This document shows positions 1 to 7,253 of a DNA stretch of 13,415 nt, in pieces. Source of the DNA: Streptosporangiaceae bacterium. GTDB lineage: Bacteria > Actinomycetota > Actinomycetes > Streptosporangiales > Streptosporangiaceae. The notes under the pieces were generated by a model. That model was not told where the DNA came from, made no database searches, and saw only the letters and a program-made list of their open reading frames with translations. A program made the position numbers and the translations under genes. The stretch spans positions 1-13,415 of the forward strand of contig JASIGD010000344.1 of assembly GCA_030045295.1 (NCBI GenBank), written 5' to 3'. How positions within the stretch are numbered: the stretch's first letter is position 1; each line of letters begins with the position of its first letter.

Positions 1-240
1 GTGAGGCGCCGGCATCGTACTTCGCACGTCATTGTTTTGGCATGACTTGCAGGGCGATGACGTGGCCGTTGGCCCTGAGGAAATGCCGAGAAAGTACTGC
101 CGCCGTGCGTAGCCGGGTGTCACCAGGATGCCCTGGGTCATCTTCGGAAACTGGCTGGAGCTGGCCAGTTCCTGGCCGGTCTGCGCGTTGCGCCAGATGA
201 CCTGCCCGGTCGTGTAGTTCTTCAGCAGGCCTGATAGTCG
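1..240 (-). pseudogene. 5'-truncated gene remnant, unknown product, runs off the left edge
   Basis: The minus strand from about 240 down to 1 is one open frame with convincing protein character. It reads GLLKNYTTGQVIWRNAQTG, then QGILVTPGYARRQYFLG, then a Ser/Thr/Cys-rich tail. The GQVIWRNAQTG stretch looks like a beta-propeller or secreted beta-rich segment, but I cannot name the family. Immediately upstream the same frame meets TGA and TAA (near 244-249), with no ATG or GTG between them and the protein-like part, so the N-terminal coding part is missing. The break lies next to the inverted repeat at 249-294, which suggests truncation by rearrangement. No stop occurs before the window edge. 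A short ATG-started frame on the same strand (29-247) overlaps it but looks non-coding. Remnant status is inferred; the product is unknown. Confidence 0.4.
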
Positions 241-248
241 AAATCATT

Positions 249-294
249 ATCGTGGACAGAAACCCGCGCGGATCACGGGGTTTCTGTCCACGAT
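249..294. repeat. 17-bp perfect inverted repeat (hairpin or element end)
   Basis: Left arm ATCGTGGACAGAAACCC (249-265) and right arm GGGTTTCTGTCCACGAT (278-294) are exact reverse complements around a 12-base spacer. No T-tract follows on either strand. It separates a gene that lost its start from the EVE gene, so it could be a factor-independent terminator hairpin or the end of a mobile element. The sequence does not decide between these. Confidence 0.7.
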
Positions 295-384
295 CGTGTC
301 AGCGGCAGCGTCCGGGACAGCTGCTGCGGCCGCTGAGGCCTGCGGCCGCAAAGGTCGCCCGACACTGCACTAGCCTGGGATGTC

Positions 385-819
385 ATGGCTGACTGGATCT
401 TCCAGGGCAACCTCCGGCACTACGACCTGGACGCCGCGGCGTCCGCCTCCCGGGAGCAGTGGTGGGGCACGCCTCGCTACCGGGACCGGATGGCGGTGGG
501 CGACCGGGTCTGGCTGCAGGTTGTGGGGTCCAAGGACCCTGGCCTCTACTATGTCGCGACGATCGTGTCCGAGACCTACGAGCACCCCGTTCAGCCATCC
601 GACCCGGCGCATTTCCGGTGGCGGACCGACATCCGCTTCGACTACCGCATCCGCCCGCCGCTGCTCAGGTCCGAGCTGCTGGAGGACGCCCAGCTCGGGT
701 CGTTCCGCCCGTTCCGCGGCTTCCAGGGCTCAGACGTGCCGGTGCCGCCGGACGTCGCTGCGGCGCTGGCCACGCGAGCCGCCCCGCGCTTGGAGCCCCT
801 GCCACGCGAGAACGGGTGA
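385..819 (+). CDS. EVE-domain protein (PUA-like fold)
   Basis: A 144-residue protein starting MADWIFQGNLRHYDL. The opening W-I-F-Q-G-N..YD, the GDRVWLQVVGSKDPGLYYVATI core and the later RFDYRI strand are typical of EVE domains (PUA-like superfamily). The domain fills the chain, so this is a stand-alone EVE protein. EVE domains in general are linked to recognition of modified bases and occur both in housekeeping proteins and fused to restriction modules; no such partner is present here. There is no Shine-Dalgarno sequence. TAGCCT (371-376) could be a -10 element giving an almost leaderless mRNA, but no good -35 is visible. The ATG at 380 is out of frame. Upstream lies a GC-rich patch with the 9-mer TGCGGCCGC repeated at 325-333 and 341-349. 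The family call is firm; the ligand is unknown. Confidence 0.85.
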   Translation: MADWIFQGNLRHYDLDAAASASREQWWGTPRYRDRMAVGDRVWLQVVGSKDPGLYYVATIVSETYEHPVQPSDPAHFRWRTDIRFDYRIRPPLLRSELLEDAQLGSFRPFRGFQGSDVPVPPDVAAALATRAAPRLEPLPRENG

Positions 820-1077
820 GTCGATCATCATCCCCAGGCCAATGTCGCTGTCGCGCTGGGACAGCTCGAAGTGACTGCTGGCCTCGATCTCCCATCTGCG
901 GACCGCCGAACGTCGGACGCTCGCCCTGACCGCGGCCGGGGTGCTGCAGTCACCGTGGTGCAGCTCGGGCCTGCTGTCCTCCGTTTTCACCTCGATGGCT
1001 TGTGGGGGGACCCGCAACGCCCGTTTCGCTGATCCGATGAGGATCGAGTGTTGTGCTTGCTGTCTCGGCGTGAGGTA

Positions 1078-1962
1078 CTAGAGCAGGCCGCCAGCACGCA
1101 TGAGCTCGTCGAGCATGCGGTCGAGTGCGTCGAGTCCGACCGACAGGTGACCCTCGCCTTGTTCCAAGTGTGCCGAAGCGCCTGGAAGCTGGGAGGCAAG
1201 CCACGTGCCGTGCGCGAACGGCACCATCAGATCAGCGCTTCCTTGCCAGATCATGGTCGGCACCGAGATTTCCTGCAACTCAAAGCCCCATGATCTGGTG
1301 AACGCGATGTCGTCCTCGATCCACCCCTCCACGCCCGTGCGCACCGCCTCGCGGAAGCTGGCCGCGAGGTCCTCGCCGAACTCGCCGGTTAGCACAGCGC
1401 GGTCCACGTCCGGGAGCAATGTCTCGAGCGACGCGACAACGTCGGCGACGGTGGCCTGCTTGAGCCGGTCGCGCTCGCGGATGAGGCGACACCGCAACTC
1501 GTCTTCGCCTTTGAGCGCGGCGGAAAACTCCACTACGTTCTCCTCTCCCATTCCGGCCATCCAGTCCAGGTCCCCTGTCCCGTAGGGGGCAACACCAGCG
1601 ATCACCAGCACCGCGGCGGTGGCGCCGAGCCGGGCTCCGCAGGCAAGGGCGTGAGGGCCACCGCCGGACCAGCCAGCTATCAGACAGTGGTCAGCGCCGA
1701 TCGCCCCTAGGACGGCGGCAGTGTCGGCCGCCACGTCCACGACGCGGCGGCCCGGCTGGGCGCTTGAGTGGCCGTACCCGGGCCGAGACGTCGTGACCAG
1801 GCGGAGCCCGCGCGCATGCGCTGCACGTTCCAGCGCCCGGATCGGGGTGGCGGCACCGGGAGTCCCGTGGTGAAACACCAGCGGAAACCCGCCAGCGGGC
1901 CCGCTGACCCGCAGGTCGAGATGCCGGCCATCCGGCAACCGAACGTGATCCAGAGCCACCAT
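1078..1962 (-). CDS. alpha/beta hydrolase
   Basis: A 294-residue alpha/beta-hydrolase fold enzyme. In order: N-terminal strands; oxyanion-hole HHGTPG (31-36); SRPGYGHS (59-66); nucleophile elbow GWSGGG with Ser99; a cap region (about 125-225); the acid loop GSADLMVP with Asp244; and EGHLS with His272. The Ser-Asp-His triad is complete, so an active serine hydrolase is expected. The substrate (ester, lactone, epoxide or other) cannot be inferred. The ATG start has a GAGAGG ribosome site about 4 bases upstream. It is convergent with the EVE gene across 258 bp and no terminator hairpin stands out between them. After the TAG stop the same frame stays open for roughly another hundred codons, with G/C-rich third positions near 820-1017 (see findings). 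No signal peptide is visible, so it is probably cytoplasmic. Confidence 0.9.
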   Translation of the reverse strand: MVALDHVRLPDGRHLDLRVSGPAGGFPLVFHHGTPGAATPIRALERAAHARGLRLVTTSRPGYGHSSAQPGRRVVDVAADTAAVLGAIGADHCLIAGWSGGGPHALACGARLGATAAVLVIAGVAPYGTGDLDWMAGMGEENVVEFSAALKGEDELRCRLIRERDRLKQATVADVVASLETLLPDVDRAVLTGEFGEDLAASFREAVRTGVEGWIEDDIAFTRSWGFELQEISVPTMIWQGSADLMVPFAHGTWLASQLPGASAHLEQGEGHLSVGLDALDRMLDELMRAGGLL

Positions 1963-2238
1963 GCCGCCTCTCAGCAGAGACTAACCACCAGCGCAAACGT
2001 TACCGGGGCGCCACTAGCTGCTGCACCGAGCCATGTGTTCTCACCCTTGGCCTGCACTGGACGTTTGGCTGCTGAGCTGTCCGGTGACCCGGCGGCGGCG
2101 AAGTCGGTAGCGGTCAGCTCTTCCAGAGCCCGCATCGGCATGCGCCTGCCCTCATGAGCCATTTCGTCAGCATCCAGCAGGTAGGCCAGATCGGTTGCGA
2201 CAGGGCCTTCGGTCGTCTCAGTTAACCTGGCACTCCCT

Positions 2239-2254
2239 GGCTGGCGCGCCAGCC
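2239..2254. promoter_or_regulatory. 16-bp perfect palindrome upstream of the split DUF151 gene
   Basis: GGCTGGCGCGCCAGCC is a perfect 16-bp palindrome in the gap between the alpha/beta hydrolase and the DUF151 frames. It could be a protein-binding site or a compact hairpin. The rest of this gap (1963-2310) holds no gene I can support, although the minus frame near 2080-2220 has a partly coding look. Confidence 0.35.
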
Positions 2255-2310
2255 GCGCTGACGCCTTACCTGCGATGGGAGATTATTCTGGCGCGGGTCG
2301 TTCCACTGGC

Positions 2311-2544
2311 ATGACGATGGTACGGATCGCGCACATCGAGCCATGGCCGGGCAAGCGCATGAGCGGTCACGGGTTCAGGATTTCCTCGTTCCTCGTGGTG
2401 CTTTCCGACGACTCAGGCGGACGGGCGCTCCCGGTGTGGCTGCGCGGGCCGGAAGGGCACGGCCTATTCCGCGGCGATGGTGATCACCCTCATCCCGAGC
2501 CCGCTGAGATGATCACTGCTGAACTGCTCTGGTCGCCGGCGTGA
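2311..2544 (+). CDS. N-terminal half of a split bifunctional-nuclease (DUF151) domain protein
   Basis: The frame reads MTMVRIAHIEPWPGKRMSG, then FLVVLSDDSGGRALPVWL, GPEGHGLFRG and EMITAELLWSPA, ending at TGA. A strand with LPVWL, a G..GL segment and a helix E(M/L)..ELL form the first half of the DUF151/BFN fold (PF02577). The second half, VTVTGVDIDEL onward, lies in the next frame and starts at the overlapping GTGA (2541). Adding one base near 2533-2536 would give LLWSAGVTVTGVDIDEL, a continuous domain. A one-base deletion or sequencing error is therefore likely, though GTGA coupling of two half-proteins is possible. The start could be ATG 2311, ATG 2317 or an upstream ATG at 2275; none has a clear ribosome site. 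Homologues I recall begin near the MVRIAHIEPW segment. Confidence 0.65.
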   Translation: MTMVRIAHIEPWPGKRMSGHGFRISSFLVVLSDDSGGRALPVWLRGPEGHGLFRGDGDHPHPEPAEMITAELLWSPA

Positions 2545-2843
2545 CGGTGACCGGCGTGGACATCGATGAGCTGGACACTGAGCTGACCACCGGGCCACGC
2601 CAAGGACGCGACAATCCGCAGGCAACCGCACAGATCGAGTTCACTGCGGCGGGCACCGCTGAGCCCCGGCGGATGACGGCCCGCATCGGATACGCCCTGG
2701 CCCTGGCCGCGGCCACCGGTGCGCCGATACGGGTTGCCGGCCGGCTGATGGACGAGCTCGCGGTCCCTGGCCGAGACGACCTGGTGAGCCAGTTCACCAG
2801 GGACGTGCCGCTGCCGCCACAACCCGCATCACCCGGCAGCTGA
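2541..2843 (+). CDS. C-terminal half of a split bifunctional-nuclease (DUF151) domain protein
   Basis: A GTG-started 100-residue frame overlapping the preceding stop by 4 bp (GTGA). VTVTGVDIDEL continues the domain begun in the upstream frame. MTARIGYALALAAATGAPIRVA followed by LMDELAVPG matches the C-terminal BFN pattern, a D/GxALALA..TGAPI.VA helix-strand unit followed by an acidic helix. Between them is a low-complexity insertion (about residues 17-43). Alone it lacks the N-terminal strands and is unlikely to fold as a full domain. The frame upstream of 2541 hits TGA at 2520-2522, so a long N-terminal extension in this frame is excluded. It may be part of a frameshifted pseudogene, or translated by coupling from the upstream half. 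Confidence 0.6.
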   Translation: MTVTGVDIDELDTELTTGPRQGRDNPQATAQIEFTAAGTAEPRRMTARIGYALALAAATGAPIRVAGRLMDELAVPGRDDLVSQFTRDVPLPPQPASPGS

Positions 2844-2860
2844 CTAAGCCCGGTAAAGCC

Positions 2861-2887
2861 GTCAGCCGACACCTGCCTTCGGCTGAC
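2861..2887 (+). terminator. candidate terminator hairpin after the DUF151 gene
   Basis: GTCAGCCGA (2861-2869) and TCGGCTGAC (2879-2887) form a perfect 9-bp stem with a 9-base loop, 17 bases after the stop at 2843. There is no U-tract, which is common for actinobacterial terminators. From here to the promoter at 3130 I see no gene. Confidence 0.5.
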
Positions 2888-3129
2888 TGCCCGGTTCACG
2901 CCGGAACCACAGGCCCGGCAGCCGTGCCAAGACCGAGTCACGCCAGCCTCCTAACGCAGGTGCAACAAGCCTTTGGCGTGTCGCACATCAAGCGGAGCCC
3001 ACGTGCCCCGCATCAAGTCGAGCTAGGCACACCGGGCCGGCACGTGTCCGCCGCTACATCCTGTAGTAGATCTCTGAACCCGTAGAGCGTGGCCCTGGCC
3101 GACCACTGGTTTCTGCCGTCCCGAGAAGC

Positions 3130-3157
3130 TTGACACATGCCGATATCGGAATATGTT
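3130..3157 (+). promoter_or_regulatory. promoter of the arsR-type gene with palindromic operator in its spacer
   Basis: A consensus -35 TTGACA (3130-3135) is followed after 16 bases by TATGTT (3152-3157). The spacer holds the perfect palindrome CCGATATCGG (3140-3149), extended by flanking matches as ATgCCGATATCGGaAT (3137-3152). A dimeric repressor bound there would occlude RNA polymerase, so it is the natural operator for the ArsR protein encoded just downstream. Transcription should start about 7 bases after the -10, at the GTG at 3164, giving a leaderless message. Confidence 0.6.
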
Positions 3158-3163
3158 GGAGCC

Positions 3164-3505
3164 GTGGCCCGCTCTTCCACGACGTCGGATGTATTCAACG
3201 CAATTGCCGAGGCACACCGTCGCGAAATCCTGGACGCGCTGATGGCAGGCGAGAAGGCGGTCGGGGCGATCGTGGACGATCTCTCGATGTCCCAGCCCCA
3301 GGTTTCAAAACACCTGCGGGTGCTCACTGAGGTGGGACTCGTCAGGTACCGGGCGGACGGACGTCGTCGGCTGTACCGCCTGGAACCCGCGCGCCTCCGG
3401 CCGTTGCACGACTGGTTGGCCAAGTACGAGCAGGCGTGGAATGACCGACTGGATCGGGTGGAGGACTACCTCAAAGAGCTACAACAACAAGGAGAGAAGC
3501 AGTGA
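3164..3505 (+). CDS. ArsR-family winged-helix transcriptional repressor
   Basis: A 113-residue winged-helix regulator: DVFNAIAEAHRREILDAL (helices 1-2), then a recognition segment SQPQVSKHLRVL (about 43-54), then the wing LVRYRADGRRRLYRLEP. It lacks the CxC metal ligands of arsenic or cadmium sensors and belongs to the ArsR branch usually paired with AHSA1/SRPBCC proteins. The C-terminal helix (HDWLAKYEQAWNDRLDRVEDYLKEL) is charged and probably dimerises. An ATG at 3137 would lie inside the promoter between its -35 and -10, so the GTG at 3164 is preferred; it coincides with the expected transcription start. The stop overlaps the next gene by 4 bp. It probably represses its own two-gene operon through the palindrome at 3140-3149; the inducer is unknown. 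Confidence 0.88.
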   Translation: MARSSTTSDVFNAIAEAHRREILDALMAGEKAVGAIVDDLSMSQPQVSKHLRVLTEVGLVRYRADGRRRLYRLEPARLRPLHDWLAKYEQAWNDRLDRVEDYLKELQQQGEKQ

Positions 3506-4005
3506 CACCTAATCGGCACGGGTCGGCAGTCATCGAATTCCCGAACGATCTGGAGATTGTAGTTACCCGGGAGTTCGACGCTCCGATCGAACTCGTCTTC
3601 GACGTATTCACGAAGCCGGAGCATGTGAGGAAAACGTTCGCTCCATTCGGGGAGGAGGTGACGGTCTGCTCGATCGACCTGCGGGTCGGAGGGAACTACC
3701 ACTTCGTCATGGTGACCGACGACGGAACCGAGTGCTCGTTTCGTGGAACCTTCCTGGAGGTCGAGCCGCCGACCCGGACCGCCCAGACGTGGCTGTTCGA
3801 AGGGTGGCCAGATGCGCACGCCGTCGAGTCGATGGATCTGCACGAGACCGGCGGAGTGACGAAGCTGACGTACAGGCTGGCGTTCCGCGACAAGGCTGGC
3901 CGTGACCACATGACCAAGTTCGATGGCCTGGAAGCGAACTTCGACAATGTGGAGGATTACTTGAGGTCACTGCTCGATCCAAACAGCGCCGCCTCCGGTA
4001 GTTGA
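3502..4005 (+). CDS. AHSA1/SRPBCC-domain protein (START-like fold)
   Basis: A 167-residue protein with the AHSA1 pattern (PF08327, SRPBCC superfamily): VTREFDAPIELVFDVFTKPEHVRKTFAP at the N-terminus, DLRVGGNYHFVMVTDDGTECSFRG in the sheet, then EPPTRTAQTW and a long C-terminal helix ending NVEDYLRSLLD. The fold makes a hydrophobic cavity that binds small ligands; the ligand here is unknown. GTG start, with AAGGAG 7 bases upstream. It overlaps the ArsR stop as GTGA, so translation is coupled. The pair is a common actinobacterial arrangement in which the regulator controls the SRPBCC gene. Confidence 0.87.
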   Translation: MTPNRHGSAVIEFPNDLEIVVTREFDAPIELVFDVFTKPEHVRKTFAPFGEEVTVCSIDLRVGGNYHFVMVTDDGTECSFRGTFLEVEPPTRTAQTWLFEGWPDAHAVESMDLHETGGVTKLTYRLAFRDKAGRDHMTKFDGLEANFDNVEDYLRSLLDPNSAASGS

Positions 4006-4406
4006 GGTTCGGGCCAGACTAACTTGCCGACACGCGGCCATGCACGCCGACGGCCGGTCGTGCCGTCGACGCTATTTGAGACGACCGGACCTTGTTGGAA
4101 TGTGAATAACCGGCGAGTGTCCCGCCTCACCAAGGTCGCACGCCTCCGGCTGTCCACAGGCGGGGCGAAGCGATCGTATGTGAGCTGCAGGCTGTTATTC
4201 GTAGCGCGGAGAGTCCTTGGGCGCTTTCCGAGTCCGCGCGCCCGGGTCCGGCAACGATCGCCAGGAAGGCCACTGGAGATAGGCAGGTGTGGATCTCCGG
4301 CTTGACCGGGATGTGGTGAGGACCACCCGGATGGGGTGATGGCGGGCGTGGGAGGCCGGTCTTTACTTGATGGGTAGGAACATTGCAACTACCTGAGGAG
4401 GGGATC
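4006..4406. other. 401-bp intergenic region before modA
   Basis: No frame here has a ribosome site or recognisable protein. Visible structure: a small hairpin GTGGT-GAGG-ACCAC (4314-4327), and GGTAG (4373-4377) facing CTACC (4389-4393) just upstream of the modA ribosome site. The modABC promoter should lie in the last ~100 bases, where TTGATG (4367-4372) is the only weak -35-like element I see. I did not find a convincing ModE-type box or molybdenum-cofactor riboswitch, though a covariance-model search would be needed to exclude the latter. Confidence 0.4.
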
Positions 4407-5300
4407 ATGGTGAAGATCACGCGCCCGGTGGAGTGGCGAGCGGCTAGCCGGGACAGGCCGGGTACTCGGCTGTCGGCGCGCTGCAGGAGTACGAGGCTTG
4501 TGGCCGGCGTGTGCGTTGCCGTGGCCGCGCTGGCGCTGACGGCGTGCAGCTCGTCGTCGAGCAGCCCGGCGGCGTCGGGCAGCACCTCGCCGGGCGGTGC
4601 CTCGGCATCGGCGAAACCCTCCGGCACGCTGGTGGTGTTCGCGGCTGCCTCGCTGAACGCGGCCTTTGACAAGATCGGCGCCCAGTTCGAGAAGGCTAAC
4701 CCGGGCGTGACGGTGAAGTTCAACTACGCGGGCAGCTCCTCGCTGGTGACCTCGATCAAGCAGGGCGCGCCAGCCGATGTCTTCGCTTCGGCCAACACGC
4801 AGAACATGACGGCCGTCACTGACGAGAGCCTGGCGTCGGGCACGCCGCAGGTGTTCGCCCGCAACCAGGCCGAGATCATGGTCGAGAAGGGCAATCCCAA
4901 GAACATCAAGTCCGTCAAGGACCTGGCCAATCCGGCTATCAAGGTGGTGCTGTGCGCCCCGGCGGTTCCGTGCGGGTCCCTGGCCAAGCAGGTCTTCGAG
5001 AAGGCCGGGGTCACGGTCAAGCCGGTCAGCGAGGAGACCAGCGTCAGCGGGGTGGTCACGAAGGTATCCCTCGGCGAGGCTGATGCCGGGCTGGTCTACG
5101 TGACCGATGTCAAGGCGGGCGGGGACAAGATCGAGGGAGTGCCCATCCCGGCTGACCAGAACGTGATCGCTGATTACCCGATCGTGCAGCTCAAGGACGC
5201 GCCGAATGCCGCCGCGGCGGCGGCGTTCATCAGCTACGTGCTCAGCCCGCCTGCCCAGGAGGTCCTCGCGAGCTACGGCTTCCTGCCGCCGGGGTCATAG
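4407..5300 (+). CDS. modA: molybdate ABC transporter substrate-binding lipoprotein ModA
   Basis: A 297-residue periplasmic-type binding protein anchored as a lipoprotein. An unusually long charged N-region is followed by the hydrophobic LVAGVCVAVAALALTAC, with the lipobox LTAC and acylated Cys47. A Ser/Ala/Gly-rich linker precedes the ModA core: LVVFAAASLNAAFDKI (about 75-90), then YAGSSSLVTSIKQGAPADVFASAN with the Ser cluster expected to bind the oxyanion, then CAPAVPCGSLAKQVF and EADAGLVYVTD. The end, AFISYVLSPPAQEVLASYGF, is the usual ModA C-terminus. The start is ATG 4407 with GAGGAGGGG about 4 bases upstream; an in-frame TTG at 4383 is less likely. It is the first gene of modABC and its stop abuts the modB ATG. 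Tungstate may also be bound; molybdate is inferred from the family and operon. Confidence 0.95.
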   Translation: MVKITRPVEWRAASRDRPGTRLSARCRSTRLVAGVCVAVAALALTACSSSSSSPAASGSTSPGGASASAKPSGTLVVFAAASLNAAFDKIGAQFEKANPGVTVKFNYAGSSSLVTSIKQGAPADVFASANTQNMTAVTDESLASGTPQVFARNQAEIMVEKGNPKNIKSVKDLANPAIKVVLCAPAVPCGSLAKQVFEKAGVTVKPVSEETSVSGVVTKVSLGEADAGLVYVTDVKAGGDKIEGVPIPADQNVIADYPIVQLKDAPNAAAAAAFISYVLSPPAQEVLASYGFLPPGS

Positions 5301-6095
5301 ATGGACGACCGGCCGAGGCAGCCGTTCAATCCCCTGCTGGCCTGCCTGGCTGCCCTGGCAGCGCTGTTCTTCTTCTTCCCGCTGCTCGGGCTGGTGACCG
5401 GCGCGCCGTGGGGCCGCATGGTCAGCGTGATCACCAGCAAGAGTTCGCTGGACGCGCTGCAGATCTCTCTGATCGCCTCGCTGTCCAGCACCGCGCTGGC
5501 GCTGTTGTTCGGGTTCCCGCTGGCGTGGATGCTGGCGCGTGGTCAGTTCCGCGGCAAGGGGCTGCTGCGTGGCCTGACGACCTTGCCGATGGTCTTGCCG
5601 CCGGTCGTCGGTGGCATTGCCTTGCTGCTGGCTTACGGCCGGCGCGGGATTGTCGGCGAGCCGCTGCATAAGGCGACCGGGCTGTCGCTGCCGTTCACCT
5701 TGGCCGGGGTCATCGTGGCCGAGTCGTTCGTGGCCATGCCGTTTTTCGTGATCACCGCGGAGTCCGGGCTGCGCTCGATGAACAGGCGGCTGGAGGACGC
5801 CGCCCGCAGCCTCGGGGCGAGCCGGTGGACCGTGTTCCGGCGGGTGACGCTGCCGCTGATCTGGCCCGCGCTGGTCGCCGGGATCGTGCTGACCTGGGCG
5901 CGGGCGCTGGGGGAGTTCGGGGCGACGATCACGTTCGCCGGGAACCTGCCCGGCGTCACCCAGACCATGCCGCTGGCGATCTACATCAGCCAGAGCTCGA
6001 ACAAGATGGACGAGGCGATCGCGCTGAGCCTGATCCTGGTCCTGGTCAGCCTGGTGGTCATGATCTTCCGGCGTGAGCGTTCCGGTTCGGACTGA
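5301..6095 (+). CDS. modB: molybdate ABC transporter permease ModB
   Basis: A 264-residue inner-membrane permease. Hydrophobic segments near residues 12-33, 53-78, 93-112, 132-152, 187-203 and 240-256 give about six helices. The cytoplasmic EAA loop EDAARSLGASRWTVFRRVTLP (165-185) is the docking site for ModC. LPPVVGGIALLLAYGRRG and GEFGATITFAGN are typical ModB segments. The ATG follows the modA TAG with no spacing, and the stop is 6 bp from the modC start, so translation is probably coupled along the operon. Length matches the ModB/CysT family; molybdate specificity rests on the neighbouring modA, modC and mop genes. Confidence 0.95.
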   Translation: MDDRPRQPFNPLLACLAALAALFFFFPLLGLVTGAPWGRMVSVITSKSSLDALQISLIASLSSTALALLFGFPLAWMLARGQFRGKGLLRGLTTLPMVLPPVVGGIALLLAYGRRGIVGEPLHKATGLSLPFTLAGVIVAESFVAMPFFVITAESGLRSMNRRLEDAARSLGASRWTVFRRVTLPLIWPALVAGIVLTWARALGEFGATITFAGNLPGVTQTMPLAIYISQSSNKMDEAIALSLILVLVSLVVMIFRRERSGSD

Positions 6096-6101
6096 CCCGT
6101 C

Positions 6102-7151
6102 ATGCTCGAAGCGGACATCCAGCTGCGGCTTGGCAAGTTCAGCCTGGACGCGGCGTTCTCCGCGGCGTCAGGCGAAGTGGTCGCGCTGCTCGGCCCGAAC
6201 GGTTCGGGGAAGTCGACCATCTTGCGGGCGCTGACGGGCCTGCTGCCGCTGGCCGGGGGGCGGGTGGTGCTGGACGGCACAGTCTTGGACGACCCCGCCC
6301 GGCGCACCCGGGTCGCGCCGGAAAAACGGCCCATTGCCTTGATGTTCCAGGACTACCTGCTCTTCCCGCACCTGAGCGTCCTGGAGAACGTGGCGTTCGG
6401 CTTGCGGGCCCGGGGTACTGACAAGAAGGCCGCGCGGCAGAAGGCGGCGGAGGCGCTGGCACAGGTGGGCCTGGAGGATCAAGCCGCCAAGAAACCGGGT
6501 TCGATGTCCGGCGGGCAGCAGCAGAGGGTGGCGATGGCCCGCGCGCTGGTGACCGATCCGAGGCTGCTGCTCCTGGACGAGCCGCTGGCCGCGCTTGATG
6601 TCTCGACCAAGACCGACGTCCGCCGCCTGCTGCGCGCCACCTTGCGCCAGTCCCACGCGGCGAACATCCTGGTCACCCACGACCTGCTCGACGCGGTGGC
6701 GCTCGGTGACAGGATGATCGTGATCGAGAACGGCGGGATCGTGCAGACCGGGACGCCTGCGGAGGTGACAGCGCGGCCCAGGTCGCGCTACGTCGCCGAC
6801 CTGACCGGCGTCAACCTGCTGCGCGGCACGGCCCGGGGAACCGCCGTGGACCTGGATGGCGGCGGCCAGCTAACCAGTGCCGACCCGGTAACCGGCCCGG
6901 TCTTCGCCGTCATCGCCCCCGCCGAGGTGGCCGTGCACCGGCAGCGGCCGGACGGAACAGCAGGGAACCTCTGGCGGGGAACGGTCAGCGAAGTAGACCT
7001 CATGGGAGATCGCGTCCGGGTCCGCGTCGGCGGGACACCGACGATCACCGCCGAAGTACCGCCCAGCGCGGTCGATGACCTCAAGCTCGACGACGGGGGC
7101 GAGCTGTGGGCCTCCGTCAGCCCGGCCGCGATCACGGTGTACCCGCCGTGA
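6102..7151 (+). CDS. modC: molybdate ABC transporter ATP-binding protein ModC
   Basis: A 349-residue ABC ATPase with every expected motif: Walker A GPNGSGKST (31-39), Q-loop FQDYLLFP (Gln83), signature MSGGQQQRVAMARAL (135-149), Walker B LLLLDEPLAALD (155-166, catalytic Glu160) and switch VTHD (His193). The region after residue 230 holds a C-terminal TOBE/Mop-like domain (LLRGTARG..., WRGTVSEVDLMGDRVRVRV, ELWASVSPAAITVYPP) that in this family binds oxyanion and regulates transport. No separate ribosome site is visible, and the 6-bp gap after modB points to coupled translation. A strong hairpin 10 bases past the stop probably ends the modABC transcript. Confidence 0.95.
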   Translation: MLEADIQLRLGKFSLDAAFSAASGEVVALLGPNGSGKSTILRALTGLLPLAGGRVVLDGTVLDDPARRTRVAPEKRPIALMFQDYLLFPHLSVLENVAFGLRARGTDKKAARQKAAEALAQVGLEDQAAKKPGSMSGGQQQRVAMARALVTDPRLLLLDEPLAALDVSTKTDVRRLLRATLRQSHAANILVTHDLLDAVALGDRMIVIENGGIVQTGTPAEVTARPRSRYVADLTGVNLLRGTARGTAVDLDGGGQLTSADPVTGPVFAVIAPAEVAVHRQRPDGTAGNLWRGTVSEVDLMGDRVRVRVGGTPTITAEVPPSAVDDLKLDDGGELWASVSPAAITVYPP

Positions 7152-7160
7152 TCACCTGCC

Positions 7161-7199
7161 CGGCGGCCCCAGGCCCTACCCTGGCCTGGGCGGCCGCCG
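7161..7199 (+). terminator. strong hairpin between modC and mop
   Basis: CGGCGGCCCCAGGCC (7161-7175) pairs with GGCCTGG (7183-7189) and GGCCGCCG (7192-7199), with a two-base bulge (7190-7191) and a 7-base loop, giving a 15-bp GC stem. It sits 9 bases after the modC stop. There is no U-tract. It could terminate modABC, or stabilise its 3' end while partial read-through reaches mop. Confidence 0.65.
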
Positions 7200-7253
7200 T
7201 TCCGGTCCGCGATCGCGCGGGCAGTCCATCCCTGATCCTGACAGGAGTGAGCC

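Noticed and set aside
1971..2220. Minus-strand frame with coding-like sequence (AYLLDADEMAHEGRR, MRALEELTATDF)
   Set aside because: Third-position bias is good for only about 40 codons and there is no ribosome site or clear start. It may be a gene remnant, but support is too thin for a feature.
3013..3423. 136-residue minus-strand frame
   Set aside because: Antisense to the ArsR gene and its promoter; no protein character.
4006..4406. Molybdenum-cofactor riboswitch before modA
   Set aside because: Only small hairpins are visible and no consensus core could be matched by eye; a covariance-model search would be decisive.
4127..4723. 198-residue minus-strand frame upstream of and into modA
   Set aside because: Overlaps the modA start and ribosome site, composition is Ser/Pro/Ala-rich, no domain seen.
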